Assembly (NCBI GenBank): GCA_902492855.1
Contig: CABUMU010000015.1
Location: 1-22,736, forward strand
Length of the DNA: 22,736 nucleotides
Direction of reading: 5' to 3'
Origin: an uncultured Collinsella sp.
Lineage (GTDB): Bacteria > Actinomycetota > Coriobacteriia > Coriobacteriales > Coriobacteriaceae
The translations under genes and the position numbers were made by a program. The stretch's first letter is position 1, and every line of letters starts with the position of its first letter. Shown here one piece after another: positions 1 through 5,834 of this stretch. A model generated the notes under the pieces. The model did not search any database, was not told the DNA's origin, and saw only the letters and a program-made list of their open reading frames with translations.

Positions 1-21
1 TTTTTGTGGAACGCAGTTTTG

Positions 22-399
22 TCATGCTGCTCCGCATATACCGCCGTTCCCCGTACGATCGATTGGCTTTTCGATCACGTCAAACTTAGCATCAAGTTCC
101 CTCAGGAGCGATCTCACCCGCTGGGCACAATCATAATCGGCAAACGAGATGCTCAGCATGCGCGCGACCTGGTTGGAAGTCCCAACTCCATAGAAGTGCT
201 CCAGCGCCACAAGTCCCTCGTGCGTCACAAAGGTCTCGGCCACATGCGGCGACTCCTCAAAGCACCATTGTGTCAACGGACCCTCACTCGTCTGCCGAAC
301 CACCAGGCCGCCCATGCCAGACGGCTCACACGTTACAAGCAAGTACTCCCCGCCCTCGTCGCTCTCAAACAAAACCACCCGATCATCAAACAGCTCCAT
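22..399 (-). CDS. hypothetical protein, 125 aa
   Basis: I do not recognise this family. The product is a soluble, acidic protein of 125 aa with no signal peptide, membrane segment or familiar motif. It begins MELFDDRVVLFESDEGGEYL, a pattern suggesting beta strands, and has a mixed alpha/beta-looking C-terminal half. The ATG at 399 is preceded by a purine-rich AAAGGGGA about 5 nt away, and the frame closes with TGA at 22. It lies downstream of serS on the same strand but is separated from it by a strong terminator and a promoter-like region, so it is probably its own transcription unit. A GAAC-N4-GTTC palindrome sits about 60 bp upstream. Coding is supported by a good start context and codon use like the neighbours; function is unknown. 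Confidence 0.72.
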   Translation of the reverse strand: MELFDDRVVLFESDEGGEYLLVTCEPSGMGGLVVRQTSEGPLTQWCFEESPHVAETFVTHEGLVALEHFYGVGTSNQVARMLSISFADYDCAQRVRSLLRELDAKFDVIEKPIDRTGNGGICGAA

Positions 400-432
400 C
401 GCGTCCCCTTTCTCTCGCTCTTATTTAGCAAA

Positions 433-472
433 AGCATAGCAGGTAGATGGCTGTATACAGAACAGTTGTTCG
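433..472 (-). promoter_or_regulatory. candidate promoter with LexA-like box for the 125-aa gene
   Basis: On the minus strand, TTCTGT (457-462) and TATGCT (433-438) are separated by 18 bp, a plausible -35/-10 pair ending about 35 bp before the ATG at 399. Overlapping the -35 is CGAACAACTGTTCT (459-472), which fits the Gram-positive and actinobacterial SOS-box core GAAC-N4-GTTC. The core alone is expected by chance about once in three windows of this size, so position is the main support. Confidence 0.35.
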
Positions 473-520
473 TGTGTTTTCTATTGAGCTGTCCGCACGG
501 CATGGTATGGACCTGCGCAC

Positions 521-549
521 GAAATAGGGCGCCCCCGAAGGAGCGCCCT
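521..549 (-). terminator. Rho-independent terminator of serS
   Basis: On the minus strand a 10-bp GC-rich stem (526-535 with 540-549, one G-U pair) is capped by a UUCG tetraloop and followed by ATTTC. It starts 24 bp after the serS stop codon. The T tract is short, but the UUCG-capped stem is characteristic. Confidence 0.8.
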
Positions 550-572
550 TGCATATCCCCTATGCAGCCGAG

Positions 573-1856
573 TTACGCGACCGGCTCGATCTTCTCGAGA
601 CCGCCCATGTAAGGACGCAGAACCTCGGGGATCGTGATGGTACCGTCGGCGTTCTGGTAGTTCTCCAGAATGGCGGCCATGGTGCGGCCGGCCGGCAGGC
701 CGGAACCGTTGAGCGTGTGCAGGTAGCGCGAACCCTTGAAGTTCTCGGGGTCGCGATACTTGATGTTGGCGCGGCGAGCCTGGAAGTCACCGCAGTTGGA
801 GCAGGAGCTGATCTCCTTGTAGGCGTTGTAGCTCGGCAGCCAGACCTCGACGTCGTAGGTCTGACGGGCAGAGAAGCCCAAGTCGCCGGTGCACAGGCTA
901 ATCACGCGATACGGAAGGCCCAGCTGCTGCAGCAGGTACTCGGCCTCGGCGGTCATGCTCTCGAGCTCCTCGTCGGACTCCTCCGGCTTAGCGAACTTGA
1001 CCATCTCGACCTTGTCGAATTCGTGCTGACGGATGATGCCGCGGGTGTCGCGACCGGCGGAACCGGCCTCCTCGCGGAAGCAGGGGGTGAAGGCGGTGTA
1101 GCGGCGCGGCAGGGTGTCGGCGTCGAGGACCTCGCCGGCGTGCAGGTTGGTGAGCACGACCTCGGCGGTGGGGATCAGGAAGTTGTCGCCCGAGACGTGG
1201 TAGGCGTCGTCCTCGAACTTGGGCAGCTGACCCGTGCCGAACATGGTCTGACGCTTGACGACGATGGGCGGCCACCACTCCTTAAAACCACGGCTGGTGT
1301 GCGTATCGAGGAAGAAGTTGATGAGGGCGCGCTCCAGGCGGGCGCCGGCACCACCGAGAACGGTGAAGCGACTGCCGGAGAGCTTGTTGCCGCGCTCGAA
1401 GTCGAGGATGTCCAGATCGGTGCCCAGATCCCAGTGCGGCTTAAAGTCGAAGTCGAACTCGCGCGGGGTGCCCCAACGACGGCGCTCAATGTTCTCGTCC
1501 TCGTCCTTGCCGTACGGCGTGGCATCGCAAGGAATGTTGGGCAGGTGAGCCATGAAGTCGTACTGCTCCTGCTCGAGAGCAGTACGGCGCTCGGCCAGAC
1601 CGTCAATCTTCTCGTTGACGGCGCGCACGGCCTCCTTGGCGGCCTCGGCCTCGTCCTTCTTGCCCTCCTTCATCAGGGCGCCAATCTTTTTGGACTCGGC
1701 GTTACGCGTGGCCTGGAGCTCCTCGACCTCGGTGATGACGGCACGACGCTCGTCGTCGAGCTCAAAGAACTTCTCGCGATCCCAAGACGTCTGGCGGTTA
1801 GCCATGGCGACATCGATGGCATCGGGGTTCTCGCGAACAAACTTGATATCAAGCAT
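573..1856 (-). CDS. serS: serine--tRNA ligase
   Basis: Cytoplasmic class II aminoacyl-tRNA synthetase that charges tRNA-Ser (and tRNA-Sec where present) with serine. The 427-aa product has the usual length. It starts MLDIKFVRENPDAIDVAM and has the N-terminal tRNA-binding coiled coil (about residues 25-100, with the ALEQEQ and DEAEAAKEAVR helices). The catalytic core follows, with TAEVVLTNLHAG, the class II motif 2 region PCFREEAGSAGRDTRGIIRQ, the HEFDKVEM segment and the motif 3 region GRTMAAILENYQ. I chose the ATG at 1856 because GGAGGA lies 5 nt upstream; an in-frame ATG at 1883 would add nine residues unlike the family N terminus. It is followed by a UUCG-loop terminator. I looked for a T-box leader in the short upstream region and saw none. 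Confidence 0.97.
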   Translation of the reverse strand: MLDIKFVRENPDAIDVAMANRQTSWDREKFFELDDERRAVITEVEELQATRNAESKKIGALMKEGKKDEAEAAKEAVRAVNEKIDGLAERRTALEQEQYDFMAHLPNIPCDATPYGKDEDENIERRRWGTPREFDFDFKPHWDLGTDLDILDFERGNKLSGSRFTVLGGAGARLERALINFFLDTHTSRGFKEWWPPIVVKRQTMFGTGQLPKFEDDAYHVSGDNFLIPTAEVVLTNLHAGEVLDADTLPRRYTAFTPCFREEAGSAGRDTRGIIRQHEFDKVEMVKFAKPEESDEELESMTAEAEYLLQQLGLPYRVISLCTGDLGFSARQTYDVEVWLPSYNAYKEISSCSNCGDFQARRANIKYRDPENFKGSRYLHTLNGSGLPAGRTMAAILENYQNADGTITIPEVLRPYMGGLEKIEPVA

Positions 1857-1896
1857 TAGATCCTCCGGCGATATACATTCCATTTAGGTTGCAACC

Positions 1897-1923
1897 TTGT
1901 ACATGTATGGGCAAGTATATACT
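1897..1923 (+). promoter_or_regulatory. weak candidate promoter of the 57-aa membrane protein
   Basis: TTGTAC (1897-1902) and TATACT (1918-1923) lie upstream of the small plus-strand gene, but the spacer is only 15 bp. The -10 is shared with the divergent serS promoter through the palindrome at 1913-1924. Confidence 0.28.
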
Positions 1924-1943
1924 TATGAGCGTTTACGACCCAA
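1914..1943 (-). promoter_or_regulatory. candidate serS promoter
   Basis: On the minus strand, TTGGGT (1938-1943) and TATACT (1914-1919) are 18 bp apart, giving a predicted transcript start about 50 nt before the serS ATG. The -10 lies within a perfect 12-bp palindrome, AAGTATATACTT (1913-1924), so it also reads as TATACT on the other strand. Confidence 0.4.
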
Positions 1944-1967
1944 CTCAACTACGCAAGAAGGCACCCA

Positions 1968-2141
1968 ATGGACGCAGTTTTTTCCTTTTTGTTTGGCACC
2001 CGCACCGGTTTTGCCATCCTTTTCGCCGGCGGCATCCTGTTATTTGCGATTCTTGCCTTTGTAATGGAGAAGCGTACCCATAAGATGTACGTCGACCGCG
2101 GACCCAAGTCCGAGGATGAAGAAGACAGCTTCTGGGACTAA
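1968..2141 (+). CDS. small single-pass membrane protein, 57 aa
   Basis: Short gene divergent from serS. ATG at 1968 has AGAAGG 6 nt upstream, and the frame runs to TAA at 2139-2141. The 57-aa product has a short N-terminal stretch (MDAVFSFLFGTRTG), one strongly hydrophobic helix (about residues 14-34, AILFAGGILLFAILAFV), then a basic stretch (MEKRTHKMYVDRG) and an acidic tail (SEDEEDSFWD). By the positive-inside rule the C terminus should be cytoplasmic. Function is unknown. Support comes from the ribosome binding site, a membrane-protein composition that is unlikely by chance, and a terminator hairpin beginning about 50 bp after the stop. It is the only plus-strand gene I support in the window. 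Confidence 0.65.
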   Translation: MDAVFSFLFGTRTGFAILFAGGILLFAILAFVMEKRTHKMYVDRGPKSEDEEDSFWD

Positions 2142-2297
2142 CCTGCCAAAAAGGGACAGGTTTATTTTGGTCGGTTTTATCTGGGCAAACGCAAGCGCCC
2201 CGCAACTGGAATTGAGCCAGTTGCGGGGCGCTTTTCACTAAAAGGACAAAACCGCAGGAAAAACCTGCCAAAATAAACCTGTCCCTAAATGGCAGGT
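2141..2297. repeat. palindromic REP/MITE-like element with 30-bp inverted arms
   Basis: The 30 bases at 2141-2170 and the reverse complement of 2268-2297 match at 27 of 30 positions (ACCTGCC, three variable bases, then AGGGACAGG-TTTATTTTGG). The centre holds a separate 17-bp perfect hairpin. The element fills the space between the stop codons of the 57-aa gene and proC almost exactly. GGGACAGGTTTATTTTGG resembles repeats spread in many genomes by REP-associated Y1 transposases; that link is from memory and no transposase is present here. Confidence 0.7.
2193..2235 (+). terminator. Rho-independent terminator, mainly plus strand
   Basis: A perfect 17-bp stem (2193-2209 with 2217-2233), a 7-nt loop and a TTTT run at 2232-2235. 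It lies 51 bp after the 57-aa gene. The minus-strand side lacks a good T run, so termination of proC transcripts there is less certain. Confidence 0.85.
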
Positions 2298-2298
2298 T

Positions 2299-3069
2299 TT
2301 ACTGGAGAGTTGCGTCGATTGCCTTGACCAGGGCGCTGCGCATGCCGGCGTCCTCGAGCGCAACGACGCCCTTGATGGTGGCACCACCGGGCGAGCATAC
2401 GGCATCCTTCATCGCCGCAGGATGCTGGCCAGTTGCAAGCTGCAGCTTTGCCGTACCCAGCACCATCTGGCTCACAATGCGATAGGCATCGGCACGCGGG
2501 ATACCGTGCTTGACCGCCGCATCGCTCAGGGCCTCGATTGCCATAGCGACAAATGCCGGAGCGCAACCACCCACCGTGCCGCCCACAAACAGCAGGCTCG
2601 TATCGAGCTCGACCACCGCACCGAGCTTGCCAAGCAGATCAAGCACCACTGTGCTCTGCTCATCACTAAGCGTGGAAGCCTTCTCACAAGCGATGACGCC
2701 CTCGCTCACCGAAACCGGCGTGTTGGGCACCGTCGAGATATGCGCGACGCCCGGCAGGACCTGCTCCCACTTGGCACTGTCCCAGGTCCAGGCAACCGAC
2801 AGAACGACCTTTTTGGCAAGAGCATCCTTGAGCGGGGCGAATATCTTCTCGATCATGTACGGTTTGACCGCAGCGACCACGATATCGGATGCGGCGACAA
2901 CCTCGGCGGCATCGTGGCAGGCGACCATGCCGCGCGCCTCGCAGCGCTCAACCAGTGCGTCGTAGCGACCCGCGCAGGCGCACATGTCGCCCGCAGCTAC
3001 ACCGGCAGCGATCCAGCCATCGGCCATAGCGCTCGCCATATTGCCAAAACCGACAAATCCAATCTTCAT
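2299..3069 (-). CDS. proC: pyrroline-5-carboxylate reductase
   Basis: Cytosolic enzyme that reduces 1-pyrroline-5-carboxylate to L-proline with NAD(P)H, the last step of proline synthesis. The 256-aa product has the N-terminal Rossmann dinucleotide motif MKIGFVGFGNMASAMADG (residues 1-18), followed by a helical dimerisation domain. That domain carries the family signature region GGCAPAFVAMAIEALSDAAV and SPGGATIKGVVALEDAGM near the C terminus. Length is slightly short but complete. The ATG at 3069 has GAGAGG about 10 nt upstream. It lies 73 bp after rlmH on the same strand and may be the last gene of that unit. Its stop codon abuts the palindromic repeat at 2141-2297. Confidence 0.95.
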   Translation of the reverse strand: MKIGFVGFGNMASAMADGWIAAGVAAGDMCACAGRYDALVERCEARGMVACHDAAEVVAASDIVVAAVKPYMIEKIFAPLKDALAKKVVLSVAWTWDSAKWEQVLPGVAHISTVPNTPVSVSEGVIACEKASTLSDEQSTVVLDLLGKLGAVVELDTSLLFVGGTVGGCAPAFVAMAIEALSDAAVKHGIPRADAYRIVSQMVLGTAKLQLATGQHPAAMKDAVCSPGGATIKGVVALEDAGMRSALVKAIDATLQ

Positions 3070-3142
3070 ATCACATAGTCCTCTCAGGCACGTTCCTCAA
3101 AACGGAAGCTATTGTCCCATGCCATTGTTTCGTATTGCCGAC

Positions 3143-3613
3143 CTATTTGTGATACGGCTCGCCGCGGCTGATCTTGCAGGCGCGGTAAATCTGCTCTAGC
3201 AGCACCACGCGCGCCAGGTTGTGCGGTAAGGTGATGCGTCCAAAGCTGAGCATCTCATCGGCGCGGGCGCGCACCTCATCACTCACGCCGTCCGAACCGC
3301 CGATTACAAAGGCAATGTCGCTGCTGCCTCGCAGCATAAGATCGTCGAGCCGCGCCGAGAGCTCCTCACTCGAACGCTCCTTGCCCTCGATAGCTAGCAG
3401 GATCACATGCGCCCGAGACGGCAATGCAGCAAGAATTGCCGCCCCCTCCTTGTCGCGTGCGGCATCCACGCCGCCCGCCTTAGCCGGGTCGATATCGGCC
3501 ACCTCGCGGATATCAACCTTGGCATAGGCACCTAGGCGCTTGGTGTACTCAGCGCACGCGTCCTTCCAAAAGCGCTCCTTGAGCTTACCGACGCAAACGA
3601 CGGTGTATTTCAC
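3143..3613 (-). CDS. rlmH: 23S rRNA (pseudouridine1915-N3)-methyltransferase RlmH
   Basis: SPOUT-family methyltransferase that uses S-adenosylmethionine to methylate pseudouridine 1915 in helix 69 of 23S rRNA, acting on assembled 70S ribosomes. The 156-aa product matches the family length. It begins MKYTVVCVGKLKERFWKDAC and shows the SPOUT knot elements: VILLAIEGKERSSEELSARL, then IAFVIGGSDGVSDEV, then the diagnostic C terminus LARVVLLEQIYRACKISRGE followed by PYHK. It starts 6 bp after the SPFH gene stop on the same strand, so the two are almost certainly co-transcribed. Confidence 0.96.
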   Translation of the reverse strand: MKYTVVCVGKLKERFWKDACAEYTKRLGAYAKVDIREVADIDPAKAGGVDAARDKEGAAILAALPSRAHVILLAIEGKERSSEELSARLDDLMLRGSSDIAFVIGGSDGVSDEVRARADEMLSFGRITLPHNLARVVLLEQIYRACKISRGEPYHK

Positions 3614-3619
3614 GCGCGT

Positions 3620-4558
3620 CTACTCCTTCGAATCGTTTTGAACTTTGCTGGCTGTCAGCATCTGCTCGAACATCGAGGCCGACTGCGAGAAATCGCTCGG
3701 CAGCACGACCGTCGAGGTTTTACCCGTACGAGCGAACTCCGTCATCATCTCGGACCACTGCGTAAACATGAACAGCTGGTTGGCCTCGTCGTTACCGACT
3801 CCCGTCTCCTGGATGATCTCGAGCGAATCCTTGATGCCCAGCGCGATGGCCTTGCGCTGGTTGGCGATGGCCTCGCCCGCCTTTTCCATCGCCTCAGCCT
3901 CGGCGGTCGCCTCGGTGACGCGCTTGATGCGGTCGGCCTCGGCGAGCTCCTGCGCGGCAGCGCGCTTTCGCTGGGCGGCATTGATGTCGTTCATGGAGTT
4001 CTCGACCTCGGTCGGCAGCGCGATTTTGGTGATGAGTGTCGACACGAGGGTGAAGCCGTAGGCAGCCATCTGCTCGGACACGGTGGCATTAACGTCCTTG
4101 GCGATGTCATCCTTCTTGGCAAAGACCTCATCGAGTGTGTAGACGGGAATCGAAGAGCGCAGAGCGTCGGTGATGAAGTCACGCATCTGGTCGACGGGCT
4201 CCTGCAGCATATAGTAGCTCTTGTAGATGCCCGAATCTGCCGGGCCGGCGCCCATGTCATAGCTCACGTGGTACTGAGCAGAGACCTCAAGGCCGATGGT
4301 CACGTTGTCCTGGGTCTTAACGTCGATGCCAAAACCGTTTTTCATGGTGCGCAGACTCACCGTGGCGGCCTTGCGGTCGATCACGGGCACCTTCATGTGG
4401 AAGCCCGCGTTGACGATGCGGTTAAACTTGCCCAGACGTTCGATGATCACGGCATGCTGTTGTTCAACGACATAGCAGGCGTTGGGAAGCAGCAGCAACA
4501 GAATGATAATAGGGATCAAAAGACTGGTAAGGGCGGCGATGATACCGGAAAACAGCAT
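3620..4558 (-). CDS. SPFH/band 7 (stomatin/prohibitin-like) membrane protein
   Basis: Membrane-anchored scaffold protein of the SPFH family; members form large oligomers in membrane microdomains and often modulate proteases or channels. The 312-aa product has one N-terminal membrane helix (about residues 5-25, IIAALTSLLIPIIILLLLLP). A band 7 domain follows from about 27 to 195 (VEQQHAVIIERLGKFNRIV, GFHMKVPVIDRK, DVKTQDNVTI). An Ala/Glu/Lys-rich coiled coil spans about 195-245, before a C-terminal tail. I chose the ATG at 4558 because GAGGAG lies 6 nt upstream; an upstream in-frame ATG at 4579 would add MPNRGEA and lacks a ribosome site. It heads the rlmH cluster. The specific partner is not evident from sequence. 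Confidence 0.9.
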   Translation of the reverse strand: MLFSGIIAALTSLLIPIIILLLLLPNACYVVEQQHAVIIERLGKFNRIVNAGFHMKVPVIDRKAATVSLRTMKNGFGIDVKTQDNVTIGLEVSAQYHVSYDMGAGPADSGIYKSYYMLQEPVDQMRDFITDALRSSIPVYTLDEVFAKKDDIAKDVNATVSEQMAAYGFTLVSTLITKIALPTEVENSMNDINAAQRKRAAAQELAEADRIKRVTEATAEAEAMEKAGEAIANQRKAIALGIKDSLEIIQETGVGNDEANQLFMFTQWSEMMTEFARTGKTSTVVLPSDFSQSASMFEQMLTASKVQNDSKE

Positions 4559-4632
4559 GGCTTCTCCTCTATTGGGCATACATTGGCACTAGGATACCCG
4601 TCCTGGACGGCCCCAAAGGCCCGATGGCAGGG

Positions 4633-4857
4633 CCAGTGGGCAAAAAAGACCAAATATGAGTACTGTCACTATTTTAGTAGCAGCCTATTTAGCAAAATAG
4701 CACCCTGTCGAACCCGAGATCCTTCCAAATTGAGCCGCTTTGTCTCAAAGCCGAATCAAATTAACGTACAGCTGTTGCGTAATTATCACAAAATAGACCT
4801 CTAGAAATGTTGCCGCCTTTGTGACAGTACTCATATTTGCCGTTTTTTGCCCACTGG
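4633..4857. repeat. 225-bp element with 37-bp terminal inverted repeats (MITE-like)
   Basis: Bases 4633-4669 and the reverse complement of 4821-4857 agree at 34 of 37 positions, sharing CCAGTGGGCAAAAAA and CAAATATGAGTACTGTCAC. The interior is AT-rich compared with the surrounding genes and has no convincing open reading frame. The size and terminal repeats suit a non-autonomous mobile element. I see no clear target-site duplication, so classification as a MITE is an inference. Confidence 0.7.
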
Positions 4858-4900
4858 GGTTTCGGGCATACGAAATATCGGCATTGGATCCGTAAAAACA

Positions 4901-5049
4901 GCCTGCCGGCGGACTCGCCAGCTCGCTAAAAACGCTCCGCGTATTCTTTACGCTCGCTCTTTCGCGGGTCCAAGTCCCCGCGATGGGCCCATAACAAAAA
5001 AGCTCCCATTGCTGGGAGCTCTTTCATGTAATGGTGCGGGCGAAAGGAC
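4901..5049. repeat. 149-bp direct repeat, distal copy, with tRNA-Leu 3' fragment
   Basis: Copy of a sequence repeated at 5090-5238 (about 94 percent identical by eye, period 189 bp). It ends with 18 bp identical to the 3' end of the neighbouring tRNA-Leu, including the CCA (5032-5049, seen as TGGTGCGGGCGAAAGGAC). The rest of a tRNA does not follow, so this is a tRNA remnant plus the flanking terminator and downstream sequence. The gap between copies (5050-5089) is a short GC-rich stretch. Confidence 0.85.
4996..5020 (-). terminator. second terminator downstream of tRNA-Leu (repeat copy)
   Basis: On the minus strand, an 8-bp perfect stem (5001-5008 with 5013-5020), GCAA tetraloop and a run of six T. 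It is the copy of the tRNA-Leu terminator within the distal 149-bp repeat. Confidence 0.8.
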
Positions 5050-5089
5050 GTCCGCGTATCCGCTCCGCGGATCCGCACCGGCTTCGGCC

Positions 5090-5238
5090 GCCTGCCGGCG
5101 TCCTCGCCAGCTCGCTAAAAACGCTCCGCGTTTTCTTAACGCTCGCTCTTTCGCAGGTTCAAGTCCCCGCGATGGGCCCATAACAAAAAAGCCCCCATTG
5201 CTGGGAGCTCTTTCATTCAATGGTGCGGGCGAAAGGAC
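5090..5238. repeat. 149-bp direct repeat, proximal copy, running into tRNA-Leu
   Basis: Proximal copy of the 149-bp repeat. Its last 18 bp are the genuine 3' end of the tRNA-Leu gene. Nine or so substitutions separate it from the copy at 4901-5049, including a change that puts a wobble pair in the terminator stem. Confidence 0.85.
5185..5209 (-). terminator. Rho-independent terminator of tRNA-Leu
   Basis: On the minus strand, an 8-bp stem with one G-U pair (5190-5197 with 5202-5209), GCAA tetraloop and six T at 5185-5190. It begins 11 bp after the tRNA 3' CCA. Confidence 0.88.
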
Positions 5239-5307
5239 TTGAACCTTCATGGGGTTGCCCCCATACGGACCTGAACCGTACGCGTCTGCCAATTCCGCCA
5301 CGCCCGC
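5221..5307 (-). tRNA. tRNA-Leu (anticodon CAG)
   Basis: Class II tRNA with encoded CCA, 87 nt. The acceptor stem is GCGGGCG (5301-5307) pairing with CGCCCGC (5225-5231), followed by A and CCA. The anticodon loop TTCAGGT carries CAG (5271-5273), which reads CUG leucine codons. The long variable arm TGGGGGCAACCCCAT is typical of leucine tRNAs, and the T arm contains GGTTCAAGTCC. It has its own promoter and terminator, so it is separate from the phn operon that ends about 90 bp upstream on the same strand. Confidence 0.96.
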
Positions 5308-5318
5308 GTGCAGGAATT

Positions 5319-5347
5319 AGAATAACGGAGCGCCAGCGCGAACGCAA
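5319..5347 (-). promoter_or_regulatory. promoter of tRNA-Leu
   Basis: On the minus strand, TTGCGT (5342-5347) and TATTCT (5319-5324) are exactly 17 bp apart, with the -10 ending 11 bp before the tRNA 5' end. This is a good sigma-70-type promoter. Confidence 0.78.
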
Positions 5348-5400
5348 GAACTATTTTTGAAAAAGTTTACGAGCGTTATTGCGTATACATTTGAGGGCCC

Positions 5401-5823
5401 TCACAGCCCCATCATGAATTTAGCATGCGTCCTCTTCATGCCGTGATTCTCGTAAAACCGGTGAGCACCCAACCGTGCGGCATTTGAGGTCACCTCGATT
5501 ACCTCGCAGCCCTGCTCTCGTGCACACGCAATGGCCCTCTCAAGCAGCAGTGTCCCGCGTCCACCACCACGGTATCCCTTGTCAACCACGAGCTCGCAAA
5601 TCTCGGCCACGGGGTGTTCATGGTGAAGCTGCCGCTCGACGCGCACGTTCACAATCCCGACAACGTCATCCTCTTCGAGCACAAAAGCGAAAAATGGCTG
5701 TCGGGCAAGCTGCCAGGCAAAACGCTTACAGAACGTCAATCGGTCAAACCGAGTGTCCTCGAGCTGGCACATGAGCTCGTACACCGCGTCGGTATCGGCA
5801 ACAGTCGCCATTCGAACTGTCAT
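5401..5823 (-). CDS. phnO: PhnO-like aminoalkylphosphonate N-acetyltransferase
   Basis: GNAT-family enzyme that transfers acetyl from acetyl-CoA to the amino group of aminoalkylphosphonates such as aminomethyl- or 1-aminoethylphosphonate. This lets amino-substituted substrates pass through C-P lyase and limits toxicity. The 140-aa product aligns along its whole length with E. coli PhnO as I remember it. Shared features are TDAVYELMCQL near residue 10, the HLHH-like QLHHEHPVAEICELVV, the acetyl-CoA loop YRGGGRGTLLL (about residues 88-98) and the C-terminal AHRFYENHGM. It is the last gene of the phn operon, 11 bp after the PHP gene. No strong terminator follows before the tRNA-Leu promoter. Confidence 0.88.
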   Translation of the reverse strand: MTVRMATVADTDAVYELMCQLEDTRFDRLTFCKRFAWQLARQPFFAFVLEEDDVVGIVNVRVERQLHHEHPVAEICELVVDKGYRGGGRGTLLLERAIACAREQGCEVIEVTSNAARLGAHRFYENHGMKRTHAKFMMGL

Positions 5824-5834
5824 CTCCGGACCCC

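Noticed and set aside
549..1859. 436-aa plus-strand open frame opposite serS
   Set aside because: It is antisense to a clear serS gene, is rich in Leu/Val/Gly as GC-rich antisense frames are, and has no ribosome site or family motif.
1857..1970. T-box leader upstream of serS
   Set aside because: The region is too short and lacks a T-box core sequence or a terminator/antiterminator pair.
4847..5242. 131-aa plus-strand frame with an internal repeat
   Set aside because: The protein repeat only reflects the 149-bp DNA direct repeat; there is no ribosome site, and the frame runs into the antisense of a tRNA.
4948..5301. 117-aa minus-strand frame beginning MAELADAYGSGPYGGN
   Set aside because: This is a translation of the tRNA-Leu gene and its repeated downstream sequence, a common spurious protein call.
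5392..5403. TGAGGGCCCTCA palindrome at the end of phnO as an operon terminator
   Set aside because: A perfect palindrome with no loop can form only a very short stem, and no T run follows on the minus strand.
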